A stretch of 64,000 nt of DNA from Prevotella sp. (GTDB lineage Bacteria; Bacteroidota; Bacteroidia; Bacteroidales; Bacteroidaceae): positions 53,493 to 117,492 of the forward strand of contig JAJWLX010000005.1 in NCBI GenBank assembly GCA_021636625.1, in the 5' to 3' direction. The translations under genes were made by a program, and so were the position numbers. Every line of letters starts with the position of its first letter. Position 1 is the first letter of the stretch. The notes under the pieces were generated by a model. It ran no database searches and was not told the DNA's origin. It saw only the letters and a program-made list of their open reading frames with translations. Shown one piece after another: positions 1-8,845 of the stretch.

Positions 1-1662
1 ATTGGTGATTATATCTGGATGGCCAGAGATGAGCAGCTTATCAAGTTACTAGGCTATCTCGGTAGAGTGACCGAGACTGCAGACCCTATCAAGCAGCTAG
101 GCTGGCAGCGTGAAGGCTTCTATGCCTTCTGCAATGGCGCCATCGAAGATGGAACCTGGCAGCCTATCGATGATATGGGTATCCTCAGATTATCTGCAGG
201 CAAGTTCTACCTGCCTGCAATGAGCAAGCTCAATAAGGATAGCCGAGAATTGTACGTGTCAGAAAAAAAGTTCCGTCATGAGAAGCTGGTGGAGCATCCA
301 ACTTCACAAGCTGAATTCTTTGCAAAAGTGGTGCAGGTCTTCGGTGAGAATGCCATGGTAGGTCTATGCTTCTACATAGCCACTCTGTTCAGAGACATTG
401 TCATCAGCAAGAGCCGTTCCTTCCCTCTCCTAAATGCATTCGGCCCTAAGGGATGCGGTAAGACGGAATTCGCAGCGACTCTGATGAATTTTTTCTATAA
501 ATATGAAACGAAGTATGAGCCGCTATCCATCACCAATGCATCTATGCCGGCACTCTCCGATTATGTCGGAGGTGTAAGTGATGCCCTGGTGCATATCGAT
601 GAGTACAAGAACTCCATCACCCAGAACAAGGTAGAGTGGCTGAAGGACTTGTGGAATGGTATTGGTCGAACTAAGATGAATATGGATAAGGACAAGAAGC
701 TAGTGCAGGCGAAGGTTGATTCCGGCATCATCTTAACTGGTCAGGAGATGCCGACCGCAGATATTGCACTCTTCAGTCGCCTTATCTATCTGACATTCGA
801 CAAGGGCGAGCATACTCGTGAAGAGAAGATGAATTTTGAAGAGCTCGAGCGCTATCGACAGATAGGCGCTACGCACATCACCCTGCAGCTGCTTAAGCAT
901 CGTGAGCAATTCCAAGCTTGCTTCGGCAAAGCCTGGAAGCAGGCTTCAGATGACCTAGAGAAGAGACTGGAGAGCGAGAGCATCCTAGACCGAATTATGA
1001 CAAACTGGAAGGTTCCGGTAGCTGCTTACCTGGCAATTCGTGACTACATCGAATTTCCCTTCAGCTATTCTGAACTCATCGAAGTAGTTGTCAAGGGCAT
1101 CAAGACGCAGAACTCGATGTGTAATACTACCGACGAGGTGGCTGGCTTCTGGAATATCGTCAATGCTGCAGTGCAGATGGGCGAACTGAAAAAAGACCAG
1201 GACTTCAAGATTAAGACAGTCGGCAGTCTGACAACCAATAAACTGAAAATCGACAACTGGGCGATGCCGAAAAGCATCCTGATGATCCGCAAGGACATCA
1301 CTATGGCCATATATCGCAAGCTAGGGCGCCAAATGGATGAGAATCTCCTTCCTAAGGAGTCACTACTTCATTATCTGCAGATAGGTGCAGACTTTCTGGG
1401 ATCGACCAAGAACCCGGAGCGTTTCATAAAGTTCAACCCAGGCGGAGTTCCGGAGACCGTAGAGAAACTGGATGCCGCAGGAAATATGGTTGGCCGTCAG
1501 AAGATATATTATAAGGATAGGCCACTCTGCTTCGATTACACAATGGTATCAAGCAGATATGGCATCGACCTCGATACCGAAACCGACAGCGACAGCAAGG
1601 ATCCTGCAGCTATGACTGACAAGGAGCTGGCTGAAGCTGGATTGCAATGTTTGCCTCTATAG
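1..1662 (+). CDS. Phage primase/helicase-like ATPase (5'-partial)
   Basis: The reading frame is open to the first base, so the true start lies left of the window. Counting from the first visible Met (position 19), a Walker A motif GPKGCGKT lies at residues 142-149 and a Walker B-like segment HIDEY at about 192-196, followed by a sensor-type stretch ending in LTG. This fits the C-terminal helicase/ATPase half of the primase-helicase proteins carried by Bacteroidota phages and integrative elements; a zinc-finger/toprim primase half would be upstream. The role would be replication of phage DNA. The family name is inferred from motifs. A strong terminator follows 30 bp after the stop. Confidence 0.6.
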   Translation: MGDYIWMARDEQLIKLLGYLGRVTETADPIKQLGWQREGFYAFCNGAIEDGTWQPIDDMGILRLSAGKFYLPAMSKLNKDSRELYVSEKKFRHEKLVEHPTSQAEFFAKVVQVFGENAMVGLCFYIATLFRDIVISKSRSFPLLNAFGPKGCGKTEFAATLMNFFYKYETKYEPLSITNASMPALSDYVGGVSDALVHIDEYKNSITQNKVEWLKDLWNGIGRTKMNMDKDKKLVQAKVDSGIILTGQEMPTADIALFSRLIYLTFDKGEHTREEKMNFEELERYRQIGATHITLQLLKHREQFQACFGKAWKQASDDLEKRLESESILDRIMTNWKVPVAAYLAIRDYIEFPFSYSELIEVVVKGIKTQNSMCNTTDEVAGFWNIVNAAVQMGELKKDQDFKIKTVGSLTTNKLKIDNWAMPKSILMIRKDITMAIYRKLGRQMDENLLPKESLLHYLQIGADFLGSTKNPERFIKFNPGGVPETVEKLDAAGNMVGRQKIYYKDRPLCFDYTMVSSRYGIDLDTETDSDSKDPAAMTDKELAEAGLQCLPL

Positions 1663-1691
1663 TTATATATTTTTTGTTTAATTGATCTGAA

Positions 1692-1717
1692 CCCTGGTAG
1701 GTGAAAACCTGCCAGGG
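1692..1717 (+). terminator. Rho-independent terminator after the primase-like gene
   Basis: An 11-bp stem (1692-1702 with 1707-1717, one G-T pair), a GAAA loop and a CTTTTTG tract. The group II intron is inserted 20 bp further on. Confidence 0.85.
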
Positions 1718-2148
1718 CTTTTTGTTTGACTAGCATGTGTGTTGTCTAATGGGTGCAAGTCCCTAACGAGCCCTAGTAGTGGGAATCGTCTAGCCAGAGA
1801 GACAAGGGTGTCCGTGGTGACGCGGAATCTGAAAGAAGTCAGCGGCAAATATCTGACCCAACGCACAGAAACTTGATATAAGGCTGCTTGCAGGGATAAG
1901 GCTGCAAAAAGAGTCAAAGTCCAATAACTACTCGGAACTACAAGTAGTAAATCAAGTGGGTATAAGATGGAAAGACAACATGCTTAACTAGTGAGGTCTC
2001 ACGGACATGTCGATTAGTTACTTATACGAAAGTCATGGAGTAAAGCTTGCCGTGAGAAGTCAGCAGACGCCATAGTAGTGGGGTATTCGATAACGCTCCA
2101 CGAAGGGCAGAACCTATAAATTAAACGATAGTAATTGAAACATACCTT

Positions 2149-3552
2149 ATGAAGGAAAGAATGCAGAAAACATTGGCTGAAGTCAAGGGCTGCCCACAGA
2201 AAGATAGGACGGAATCCGAAGGATATGTGGGAGCGCAGACCTTCATGTGGATATGTGAAGACAACATCGTGGAAGTACCATTCGACAAGGAACACCTGTT
2301 GGAGCGCATCCTCAGTCCCGAAAATCTGCTCAACGCCTACAAGGCAGTTCAGCGTAATAAGGGCTGTGGCGGTATCGACAAGATGTCATGTGAGCAAATG
2401 CTCCCATGGCTCTTGGCTAACAAGGACGCTCTGATACGTTCCTTGCTGGACGGTTCATACCGTCCGAACCCAGTAAAAAGGGTAGAGATACCCAAGGATA
2501 ATGGCAAGATGCGCCTATTGGGCATCCCCACGGTAATCGACCGTATGGTGCAACAAGCCATCAACCAAACCTTGACTCCCATCTATGAACGCCAATTCTC
2601 CTCGAGAAGCTTCGGCTTCCGTCCGAGAAGAGGATGCCATGATGCCCTGCGAGGAGCACAGAAAATAATCGACGCCGGCTACGTGTATGTAGTTGACCTT
2701 GATTTGGAACGCTTCTTCGACACGGTGTGCCATAGCAAGCTCATAGAAATCCTCAGCCGCACGATAAAGGACGGCAGGGTGGTGAGTCTAATACACAAAT
2801 ATCTTCGAAGTGGTGTTATGAACAAAGGTGTCTTTGAGATGAGCGAGGAGGGCACGCCGCAAGGTGGTCCGCTGAGTCCGTTGTTGAGCAACATCATGCT
2901 CAACGAGTTAGACAAGGAACTCGAACACCGAGGGCTCCCATTTGTGCGCTACGCTGATGATTCGATGATATTTTGCAAGTCCAAGCGTGCAGCCATGCGT
3001 GTAAAGGAGTCCATAACCCGATACATTGAAGGTGAACTATACCTGAAAGTGAATAAGGAAAAGACTGTCGTGTCATACGTAAGCGGTGTGAAATACCTAG
3101 GCTACTCCTTTTATGTAAGTCAGGGCAAATGCCAACTTGCGGTACACCCAAAAGCCAAAGCCAAGATGAAAGCCAAGCTCAAGGAGTTGACTTCCCGAAG
3201 CAATGGATGGGGATATGCCAAGAGAAAGCAGAAGCTTACAGAGTACATAAGAGGTTGGGTAGGCTACTACCACCTAGCCAATATGAAACGACTCCTTATG
3301 GATACTGACAGTTGGTTACGGCGACGGATACGCATGTGTATATGGAAGGCCTGGAAACTCCCGAAGACACGGATTAGAAATCTAATCCGATGTGGTATCA
3401 ACAAGCATGATGCCAGAAGATTGGGATATGTCAAAGGATATTGGAGGGTTAGTAGCTCTATAATAATGCAGAGGGCAGCCTCCTCACAGAAATTGCAGAA
3501 CGCAGGTTATCCAACGCTGATGGGTTCATATCTCGAATGGTACCCAAAATAG
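2149..3552 (+). CDS. ltrA: Group II intron reverse transcriptase/maturase
   Basis: A 467-residue intron-encoded protein that helps its intron RNA fold and splice, then copies it into DNA at the target. RT motifs appear in order: RLLGIP near 122, FGFRPRRGC near 155, the first catalytic Asp in DLDLERFFD (183-191), QGGPLSP (238-244) and YADD (268-271). The maturase (X/GIIM) region follows at about 330-410 with RGWVGYYH. No HNH endonuclease domain is present at the C-terminus, so mobility would rely on nicks or single-stranded DNA at forks. The frame is intact from ATG 2149, so the element may be active. Confidence 0.92.
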   Translation: MKERMQKTLAEVKGCPQKDRTESEGYVGAQTFMWICEDNIVEVPFDKEHLLERILSPENLLNAYKAVQRNKGCGGIDKMSCEQMLPWLLANKDALIRSLLDGSYRPNPVKRVEIPKDNGKMRLLGIPTVIDRMVQQAINQTLTPIYERQFSSRSFGFRPRRGCHDALRGAQKIIDAGYVYVVDLDLERFFDTVCHSKLIEILSRTIKDGRVVSLIHKYLRSGVMNKGVFEMSEEGTPQGGPLSPLLSNIMLNELDKELEHRGLPFVRYADDSMIFCKSKRAAMRVKESITRYIEGELYLKVNKEKTVVSYVSGVKYLGYSFYVSQGKCQLAVHPKAKAKMKAKLKELTSRSNGWGYAKRKQKLTEYIRGWVGYYHLANMKRLLMDTDSWLRRRIRMCIWKAWKLPKTRIRNLIRCGINKHDARRLGYVKGYWRVSSSIIMQRAASSQKLQNAGYPTLMGSYLEWYPK

Positions 3553-3653
3553 GAACCGCCGTATGCGGAACCGCACGTACGGTGGTGTGAGAGGTCGGTA
3601 AACACGAAAATAGGAGATAAACACCTATGATTAGTGTTTACCTCCTACTCGAT
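3553..3653 (+). ncRNA. Intron domains V and VI
   Basis: GCCGTATGCGG...CCGCACGTACGGT (about 3557-3584) matches the catalytic domain V hairpin pattern. GTAAACAC... with ...GTGTTTAC and CCTCCTACTC (about 3598-3650) forms domain VI, the A of CCTACTC being the likely branch point. Confidence 0.75.
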
Positions 3654-3717
3654 TGTTGACAATATGTATATATGTCGCAGAAAAAAGTTAGAGAGTTGCG
3701 CACGACCCTTTTTTGCT

Positions 3718-3946
3718 TGTGGCAATTGTGGCAATTCGGGCAATACTGATAATCAGCGTATTAAGAATGAAATCGGTTGTGGCAATTTTGTGGCAATTTG
3801 TGGCAACGGAGGGGAGAGTGTGGCAAAGGTTGTGGCAATTGTGGCAATATTTATATATAATGTGTCAATAAGAAAACTAATATAATATTAATAATCAAGT
3901 AATTAGCTTTTTTGCCACAATTGCCACAACTTAATTTGCCAAAAAT
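3718..3946. repeat. Degenerate array of TTGTGGCAAT half-sites
   Basis: This gene-free stretch (3654-4060) contains about eight direct copies of (TTG)TGGCAA(TT) between 3718 and 3852 and two or three inverted copies (TTGCCACAA) at 3911-3945. The half-site resembles one half of the palindrome in the phage promoters at 5061 and 18588. A frame reading through it (3634-3885) is only a translation of the repeats. A regulator-binding array or replication iterons are both possible. Confidence 0.6.
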
Positions 3947-4031
3947 GGGTTCATCGAAAATAAAAACAAAAAATAACCGCAAATTAGGGTATTTCCCCCT
4001 TAAAACTTAGGGTAGTCTCAATTCTTTTTTG

Positions 4032-4039
4032 TAACTTTG
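4032..4039 (+). promoter_or_regulatory. Promoter -7 box (TAACTTTG) for the 4061 gene
   Basis: TAACTTTG matches the Bacteroidota TAnnTTTG element and lies 21 bp before the ATG at 4061. No clear TTTG -33 box is seen. Confidence 0.5.
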
Positions 4040-4060
4040 CGAAGTTTTAAAATAAAAAAT

Positions 4061-4546
4061 ATGAATAAGTTTCTAGTCTATCTCCATGTTGAGCCATACA
4101 TGAAGCAGTGGCTCATCCATTCCTTCGGCAATCCTGTCGAATTCCCTGCTAGCAGCAACGAGAATGCTGTTATCAGAAGATTCACAGAGAAACAGCCTGC
4201 AAACCTAAAGCCAGAACTGCCATCAGCAGACGAGATCGCAATCTGCATACCTGCCTGCAAATACAAGAATCCGGCTACATACAATTATCTCTCTCATCAA
4301 GCCAAGAAGGCATTGGCCGAGAGCATCAGCGACCTGTTCCGCATCAATATGTGGAATGACCTAGGAGACCTATCAGATACGTCCTGCAAAAAGATGTCCG
4401 CATTCCGTTCCTGGTGCTCCATGCACGGAATAGATGTCGAATACGCTGAGACCGTCCGCATGAAATGGTACCGCATGCGCAAGTCATACCAGAACAGAGG
4501 TGTGAACCTCTTTAATCATAAAAGATGCAGAAATAACGATTTTTAA
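4061..4546 (+). CDS. Phage protein of unknown function
   Basis: 161 residues, start chosen at the ATG behind the promoter box; an upstream TTG is in frame but lies inside the promoter. It is rich in aromatic and basic residues with a strongly basic C-terminus (RMKWYRMRKSYQNRG...KRCRNNDF), suggesting nucleic-acid contact. I recognise no domain. It is the first gene after the intron and half-site array, so a regulatory role is possible but unproven. Confidence 0.6.
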   Translation: MNKFLVYLHVEPYMKQWLIHSFGNPVEFPASSNENAVIRRFTEKQPANLKPELPSADEIAICIPACKYKNPATYNYLSHQAKKALAESISDLFRINMWNDLGDLSDTSCKKMSAFRSWCSMHGIDVEYAETVRMKWYRMRKSYQNRGVNLFNHKRCRNNDF

Positions 4547-4633
4547 CGCAAAATTCGCATATACCATATACCCCGTTTTTGAACAGGTGCGAACAGATGC
4601 GAAATATTAGTTTTCCACATTATTATATATAGT

Positions 4634-5044
4634 ATGAAGAGATTGAGTTTTATCACTAAGGTGCAGCGAGTACCAGTGAGTGAGCTTCCGTTCGAGACGC
4701 TTACCTGCAACAAGACTTTTTCCATTCCTGGTTCTGACAAGTGGCCGAAGGTTAAGTGTCAGCGACCGGCAAAGCTAGAAATAACAGACAAATTAGAGGA
4801 TGGAGTCAGATTATATACCCATAAGCTGACTCTTCGCCTTCCTGATGATGACCTGGATACGAGTGTTCCATACGCTTACCTGGTGACGGATCTGGAATCT
4901 AATAAGTATCTCATAGGTGTAGGAGATAGACCTTATCCTATAATCAATATGTCAGATATACATCCGGATTCACTAGGCTCTTCTACCTTCATTGAGGCGA
5001 CAATTCAGTGGACATACACACGCAAGGCGCCTAAAATTGCCTGA
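4634..5044 (+). CDS. Phage protein of unknown function
   Basis: 136 residues with alternating beta-type segments (YAYLVTDLESNKYLIGVGDRPYPIINMSDI) and no transmembrane helix or signal peptide. Context just before the head genes suggests a structural or DNA-end role. No family recognised. Confidence 0.55.
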   Translation: MKRLSFITKVQRVPVSELPFETLTCNKTFSIPGSDKWPKVKCQRPAKLEITDKLEDGVRLYTHKLTLRLPDDDLDTSVPYAYLVTDLESNKYLIGVGDRPYPIINMSDIHPDSLGSSTFIEATIQWTYTRKAPKIA

Positions 5045-5060
5045 TTGTCGTATTTTATTT

Positions 5061-5084
5061 TTGGCAATTGCCAACTTACCTTTG
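5061..5084 (+). promoter_or_regulatory. Head-operon promoter with palindromic operator
   Basis: A perfect 14-bp palindrome TTGGCAATTGCCAA (5061-5074) lies 2 bp before TACCTTTG (5077-5084), the -7 box. The same arrangement occurs at 18588-18611. The dyad sits between the expected -33 and -7 boxes, where a phage repressor or activator could act. Confidence 0.8.
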
Positions 5085-5102
5085 CACAAAAAAGGTAAGC
5101 AA

Positions 5103-6173
5103 ATGAAATACGGAATGATGATTTGCGGTACCATCGGAGCCGGCTACGACTGGTGGTCAGGAACCTACGGTACACGTTCCAAGGACGTCAAGGCATACCT
5201 TGACGCCCATCAGGATGAAGAGGTGCATATCGCAGTCTCGTCACCTGGTGGATTTGTTGATGAGGGTCTGACTATGTATCAGCTCATCAAGGATCATGGC
5301 AAGGTCAATGTCCATATCTTGGGTATGACAGCCTCTATTGCTACGGTACTCTGTATGGGAGCCAAACATGTGGATATGTCGGTGGGCAGCACAATGCTCA
5401 TACACAATGCCTCCACTGGAGTCACCGTGTGGGAGTCTGCTAACAAGGCCAAGCTTGATGAACTCATCAGAGATTGGCAGAAGCAGCGTGATGACCTCGA
5501 TACAATCGACAAGGTCATCGCATCTGTCTATGCCAAGAAGTCGGGCAAGTCAAGCGATGATATCCTCGCTCAGATGGAAAAAGCGAACTGGCTCAGTCCA
5601 GAGCAGGCGCTTGAAATGGGTCTGATTGATGAGATCAAAGACCTGGATGAGGAGGATAAGATGCGGCAGACCAATCTTGCCAAGAGATTCAATAATTCAG
5701 TATGCTCAACACTCGGTCTTCCTCCACTACCTCACGTGACCGCAGCTGATGAGCCTAGCAAGACATTCCTCGAGAAAGCTTACAACTCTCTCAAGGATAT
5801 GTTTAAAAACAATTCTCAAATAATTAAAATGAAGAAGAAATTCCTCAACCTTCAGACCATCCTTGACCGCAAGGATGATTTTGAGGTAACCGATGAGAAG
5901 ATTACTCTCACCGATGCAGAGATGCAGAAAATCGAGGATAGCCTTGTTCAGAAGCAGAAAGACTTCGAGGAGAAGTCAACTGCTCTCGACGCAGCTGAGA
6001 AGAAGGTCAAGGACCTGGAGGCTCAGATGGCCGAGAAAGACAAGGCTATCGAAGACAAGACTAAGGAGATCGAGGACTTGAAGGGCGCACCTGGTGATGA
6101 CACCGTTGATGCACCTTCAACAGCACCTCAGGCTTCTCCTCGCGATTGCTATAACGCTTTATGTAATATTTAA
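5103..6173 (+). CDS. ClpP-type prohead protease with C-terminal scaffold region
   Basis: 356 residues from the ATG at 5103; the open frame extends upstream to 4992 but that part overlaps the previous gene and the promoter. The N-terminal ~190 residues show the ClpP/SppA fold of phage prohead proteases: SSPGG, the nucleophile Ser in GMTASIATV and His in MLIHNAS. Residues ~245-335 form a charged coiled coil (QKQKDFEEKSTALDAAEKKVKDLEAQ), expected for a scaffold. The protease would cut the scaffold and itself during capsid maturation. The stop TAA overlaps the capsid start (TAATG). Confidence 0.85.
   Translation: MKYGMMICGTIGAGYDWWSGTYGTRSKDVKAYLDAHQDEEVHIAVSSPGGFVDEGLTMYQLIKDHGKVNVHILGMTASIATVLCMGAKHVDMSVGSTMLIHNASTGVTVWESANKAKLDELIRDWQKQRDDLDTIDKVIASVYAKKSGKSSDDILAQMEKANWLSPEQALEMGLIDEIKDLDEEDKMRQTNLAKRFNNSVCSTLGLPPLPHVTAADEPSKTFLEKAYNSLKDMFKNNSQIIKMKKKFLNLQTILDRKDDFEVTDEKITLTDAEMQKIEDSLVQKQKDFEEKSTALDAAEKKVKDLEAQMAEKDKAIEDKTKEIEDLKGAPGDDTVDAPSTAPQASPRDCYNALCNI
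5829..6173 (+). CDS. Possible nested scaffold protein (internal in-frame start)
   Basis: An in-frame ATG at 5829 follows an AT-rich stretch (AATAATTAAA) like starts of this phylum and would give a 114-residue product that is only the coiled-coil scaffold part (MKKKFLNLQTILDRK...). Lambda C/Nu3 uses the same nested layout. Inference from layout only. Confidence 0.35.
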   Translation: MKKKFLNLQTILDRKDDFEVTDEKITLTDAEMQKIEDSLVQKQKDFEEKSTALDAAEKKVKDLEAQMAEKDKAIEDKTKEIEDLKGAPGDDTVDAPSTAPQASPRDCYNALCNI

Positions 6174-7144
6174 TGAGTGATCCTAAAGATATTGAGATTA
6201 CACCTGATGAGCTGAAAAAGAGTTTCATCACGTACCGCAAGGATATTCTTCAGATGCCAATTCTGGCGCTCGAAGAAGTTACAAAATATATGCAGCTGCG
6301 CCAAGGCGTTCGCTATGCTGAGGAGGTGGGAGAGCTCGCTGGAGCATTCGAGATTGGTCCATTCTCTTACACCCGCATCGACGATGAGCAGGTGAAGATT
6401 GTGGGTCGCAAGCTCGAGACCTTCCTGGGTTCCGGAGTCAAGGAGTTCAATCCTATCTCTGTAGTACAGAGCATCTATGGTTCTGCTGTTGTCCAGGGTG
6501 ATGCGCTTAAGAACACTCCTATCACCAAGTTGGTAGCGATGTACCTGTTCAAGCTTCTTGGCGAAGCTTTCCGCAACAGTATCTTCACCGCGAAGCGCAA
6601 TGACGCTGGTAAGACTACCGCAGAATTGTATAATGGCTTCAAGACCATCGCTGATAAAGAGGTTATTGCGGGTAATTTGGCTACAGCAAAGGGCAACCTC
6701 TTCAAAACCACAGCCATGACAGCTGAGAATGCGGTTGATGTGACTGAGGAGTTCATCGATGCAGCAGATGAGAAGCTGAGAGGTGAGGACACCATTCTCT
6801 TCTGTAACAAGAAGAGTAAGACTCTGTACGAGAGAGCATACCGTAATACTTACGGTCATCTCAACTACAACAAGGAGTTCAACAAGACTTACATCGATGG
6901 TGACCAGAAGTGCGAGATTGTAGGTCTCTCTTGCGTTCCTGAAGGCTTCAAGCTCATCACACCAAAGAAGAATATGCTCGTCGGCATCGCTACTGCTGGT
7001 GAGAAGTGCAACTTCGATATTGAGAAGAGTCTTCGTTCACACTTCCTCCTCGATTTTGTCGCTACTATGTTCTTTGGCTGTCAGTTCGAATCGATTTCGA
7101 AGGAGCGAATCCTGGTTGGTTATGACACTCTCCCTACAGAATAG
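6173..7144 (+). CDS. Probable major capsid protein
   Basis: 323 residues directly after the protease/scaffold gene, the normal place for an HK97-fold capsid protein. No signal peptide or transmembrane segment. The N-terminal ~60 residues are helical and could be a removed delta domain. Its start overlaps the upstream stop. I assign it by position, size and composition; no diagnostic motif is visible. Confidence 0.75.
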   Translation: MSDPKDIEITPDELKKSFITYRKDILQMPILALEEVTKYMQLRQGVRYAEEVGELAGAFEIGPFSYTRIDDEQVKIVGRKLETFLGSGVKEFNPISVVQSIYGSAVVQGDALKNTPITKLVAMYLFKLLGEAFRNSIFTAKRNDAGKTTAELYNGFKTIADKEVIAGNLATAKGNLFKTTAMTAENAVDVTEEFIDAADEKLRGEDTILFCNKKSKTLYERAYRNTYGHLNYNKEFNKTYIDGDQKCEIVGLSCVPEGFKLITPKKNMLVGIATAGEKCNFDIEKSLRSHFLLDFVATMFFGCQFESISKERILVGYDTLPTE

Positions 7145-7154
7145 GGAGAGCGTC
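7124..7154 (+). terminator. Hairpin spanning the capsid stop codon
   Basis: A stem of about 13 bp with one mismatch: GACACTCTCCCTA (7124-7136) with TAGGGAGAGCGTC (7142-7154). The stop TAG is in the 3' arm. There is no U-tract, so partial termination or mRNA protection is more likely than a full stop. Confidence 0.45.
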
Positions 7155-7183
7155 TGATAGTTTAACGATTATACATTATATAT

Positions 7184-7795
7184 ATGGCACAGAAAAAATC
7201 ATGTACTGATGGTGTCAACCTCTACGAGGATGTGTTGAAGTGCCCTGGTCAGAAGCGACTGCCTGGTACTCGTGCATACGGATGGTTCATCCCTCGCAGA
7301 TGGATCACAAAGCTGGCAGAGCCACAGAAGGAGGCTGCTACAACCCTTAAGGACTACCTTATTATCAAGGAGTCTCATACCTTGCAGGCAGATAAGAAGT
7401 GGATCAGACTGGAGTTCATTCCAGACAAGTCTTCAATGGCTCCTGAAGCTCAAGGCGAAGAGGGCAGCAAGACCATGAACAACAAGGCGACTCTTGTTCT
7501 TCCTGGTACCGAGGAGGAGCAGCAGGCTACTGCTTCCATGCTCCTCAACGAAGACGGCATCTTCCTCGTTCCTCAGCGCAACGGCAAGGTTCGCCAGTTC
7601 GGTGACGATGCCTTCACTGTCTCCGTCACTCCTTCTGCAACTACAGGTGCTTCTGTCACCGATGAGTCTAACACTACGTTGGAGATCTCTGTTCCGTGCG
7701 AAACCATGCCTCCATTCTATTATGGTGACATCGTTACCGCTGATGGTACATATAGCGGTGAGACCTGCAAGCTGAAAGCGGCAGGTGACGTGTAA
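7184..7795 (+). CDS. Phage structural protein, unidentified
   Basis: 203 residues, mostly predicted beta and Thr/Ser-rich in the C-terminal half (TVSVTPSATTGASVTDESNTTLEISVP... includes a repeated Ser/Thr pattern), consistent with a head decoration or tail-tube protein. It follows the capsid gene and ends before a strong terminator, fitting a highly expressed head set. Function is inferred from position. Confidence 0.55.
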   Translation: MAQKKSCTDGVNLYEDVLKCPGQKRLPGTRAYGWFIPRRWITKLAEPQKEAATTLKDYLIIKESHTLQADKKWIRLEFIPDKSSMAPEAQGEEGSKTMNNKATLVLPGTEEEQQATASMLLNEDGIFLVPQRNGKVRQFGDDAFTVSVTPSATTGASVTDESNTTLEISVPCETMPPFYYGDIVTADGTYSGETCKLKAAGDV

Positions 7796-7831
7796 GCAAG
7801 TCCATTTTTTATAATTCTCATAGTTTAAGCT

Positions 7832-7862
7832 GGCGAGGCGATGCTGATATGCTCGCCTCGCC
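7832..7862 (+). terminator. Rho-independent terminator
   Basis: GGCGAGGCGA (7832-7841) pairs with TCGCCTCGCC (7853-7862), followed by TTTTGTTTTT. It separates the capsid set from the following genes, for which no promoter is visible, so read-through is likely. Confidence 0.85.
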
Positions 7863-7876
7863 TTTTGTTTTTAGAT

Positions 7877-8845
7877 ATGGTTGATAAAGCATTCACAAAG
7901 AAAATCAGTCAGTGGTTCGAGAGTGAACATACTGACGAGAATATTCGGGAAGGAGCAATGATGCTCCTGCAGATTAATAACAATAAACATCTCTATCAGG
8001 TCATCAGCTTCAATCCGCAGGGTAAGCTGGAACTGCTCAAATATGAGCTGCGCAAGCATCTCAACTATCGCAATGCAGGTATGACCCTTGATGAGGTCAG
8101 AGCATACGACAGCAAGGTGACTCCTATCCTTCAGGTTGCAGTAGATCGTACTACTGAAGCTGATGAGCAGGCGCCTGATTTTATTCCTCATCTCCCTCAA
8201 CTCTGCGGGGATAATGTAGTACTCTGCCCTGAAGCCATCATTGCAAAAGGTAAGCGTGAGGACCACAATCAGCTCCCTGCTCATATCCAGGATGTCTGGG
8301 AGGCTAATGCAGCGCTGTGGAAGAAAATCAAGGAGCATTTCGAGGCTTGCAAGGCATACACTCAGTCTTGCGACAGATACGAGGGATTGCATGCTGCAGA
8401 TGAGGGCTTCCAGCAACTCCTCGGCACGCTTAAGCAGGAGTACTACGCATACAAGCAGGGCATGGAGGTCTATGACCATGCCACTGTGACGAATCCAGAA
8501 GATGAGCCGGAAGAGCAGCAGACCGATGCTGCCATCACCGCCAAGCAGATAAGCAATGCGCGATCCTATATCACAAAAAGCCTACCGAAGATTATCGAGT
8601 TGCAGGAGAGTGGTGAGGCAGACAAGGCTGCTGCCTTGCGTGACAAGGTCAACGAGCGAGTGCAGCTGCTTGTTTCTGCCAAGGCTGAACTCACAGCTGA
8701 TACAATCGCAAAGATTCAGCAGGCAGGCATAGAAATGCAGCCAGCTGAAGAGCAGCAGGTAGAGGAAAATGCAGCTGAGACAGAGGAGAAGGTAGATGAG
8801 AGCGAATCAGATTCAACAAGTTCTGAAGCCGCTTCAGCAGAGTAG
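7877..8845 (+). CDS. Phage protein of unknown function, acidic C-terminus
   Basis: 322 residues starting at ATG 7877, after the terminator tract; the open frame reaches back into the terminator stem, so the earlier start is unlikely. The N-terminal region is mixed; residues ~205-290 look helical; the last 35 are almost all Glu, Asp, Ala, Ser (EEQQVEENAAETEEKVDES). It lies between capsid and terminase genes. No family recognised. Confidence 0.6.
   Translation: MVDKAFTKKISQWFESEHTDENIREGAMMLLQINNNKHLYQVISFNPQGKLELLKYELRKHLNYRNAGMTLDEVRAYDSKVTPILQVAVDRTTEADEQAPDFIPHLPQLCGDNVVLCPEAIIAKGKREDHNQLPAHIQDVWEANAALWKKIKEHFEACKAYTQSCDRYEGLHAADEGFQQLLGTLKQEYYAYKQGMEVYDHATVTNPEDEPEEQQTDAAITAKQISNARSYITKSLPKIIELQESGEADKAAALRDKVNERVQLLVSAKAELTADTIAKIQQAGIEMQPAEEQQVEENAAETEEKVDESESDSTSSEAASAE

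Larger units (their letters stand above)
1737..3653 (+). mobile_element. Group II intron
   Basis: The 5' end GTGTG at 1737-1741 is the canonical group II start. The intron carries its own reverse transcriptase in domain IV and ends with domain V/VI sequence; the last bases CCTACTCGAT resemble many bacterial group II 3' ends, giving a 3' boundary near 3653. Target pairing is visible: exon TTTGAC (1725-1730, IBS2) is complementary to GTCAAA (1913-1918, EBS2), and AGCAT (1732-1736, IBS1) to ATGCT (1980-1984, EBS1). It sits in the gap behind a terminator and interrupts no gene. Boundaries are good to a few bases. Confidence 0.85.

Noticed and set aside
2149..3552. This RT as part of the DGR
   Set aside because: It has QGGPLSP and YADD, a maturase region and group II RNA around it; it is unrelated to the DGR enzyme at 31277.
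3634..3885. 83-codon frame in the half-site array
   Set aside because: Translates the TGGCAA repeats (CGNCGN...); begins inside intron domain VI.
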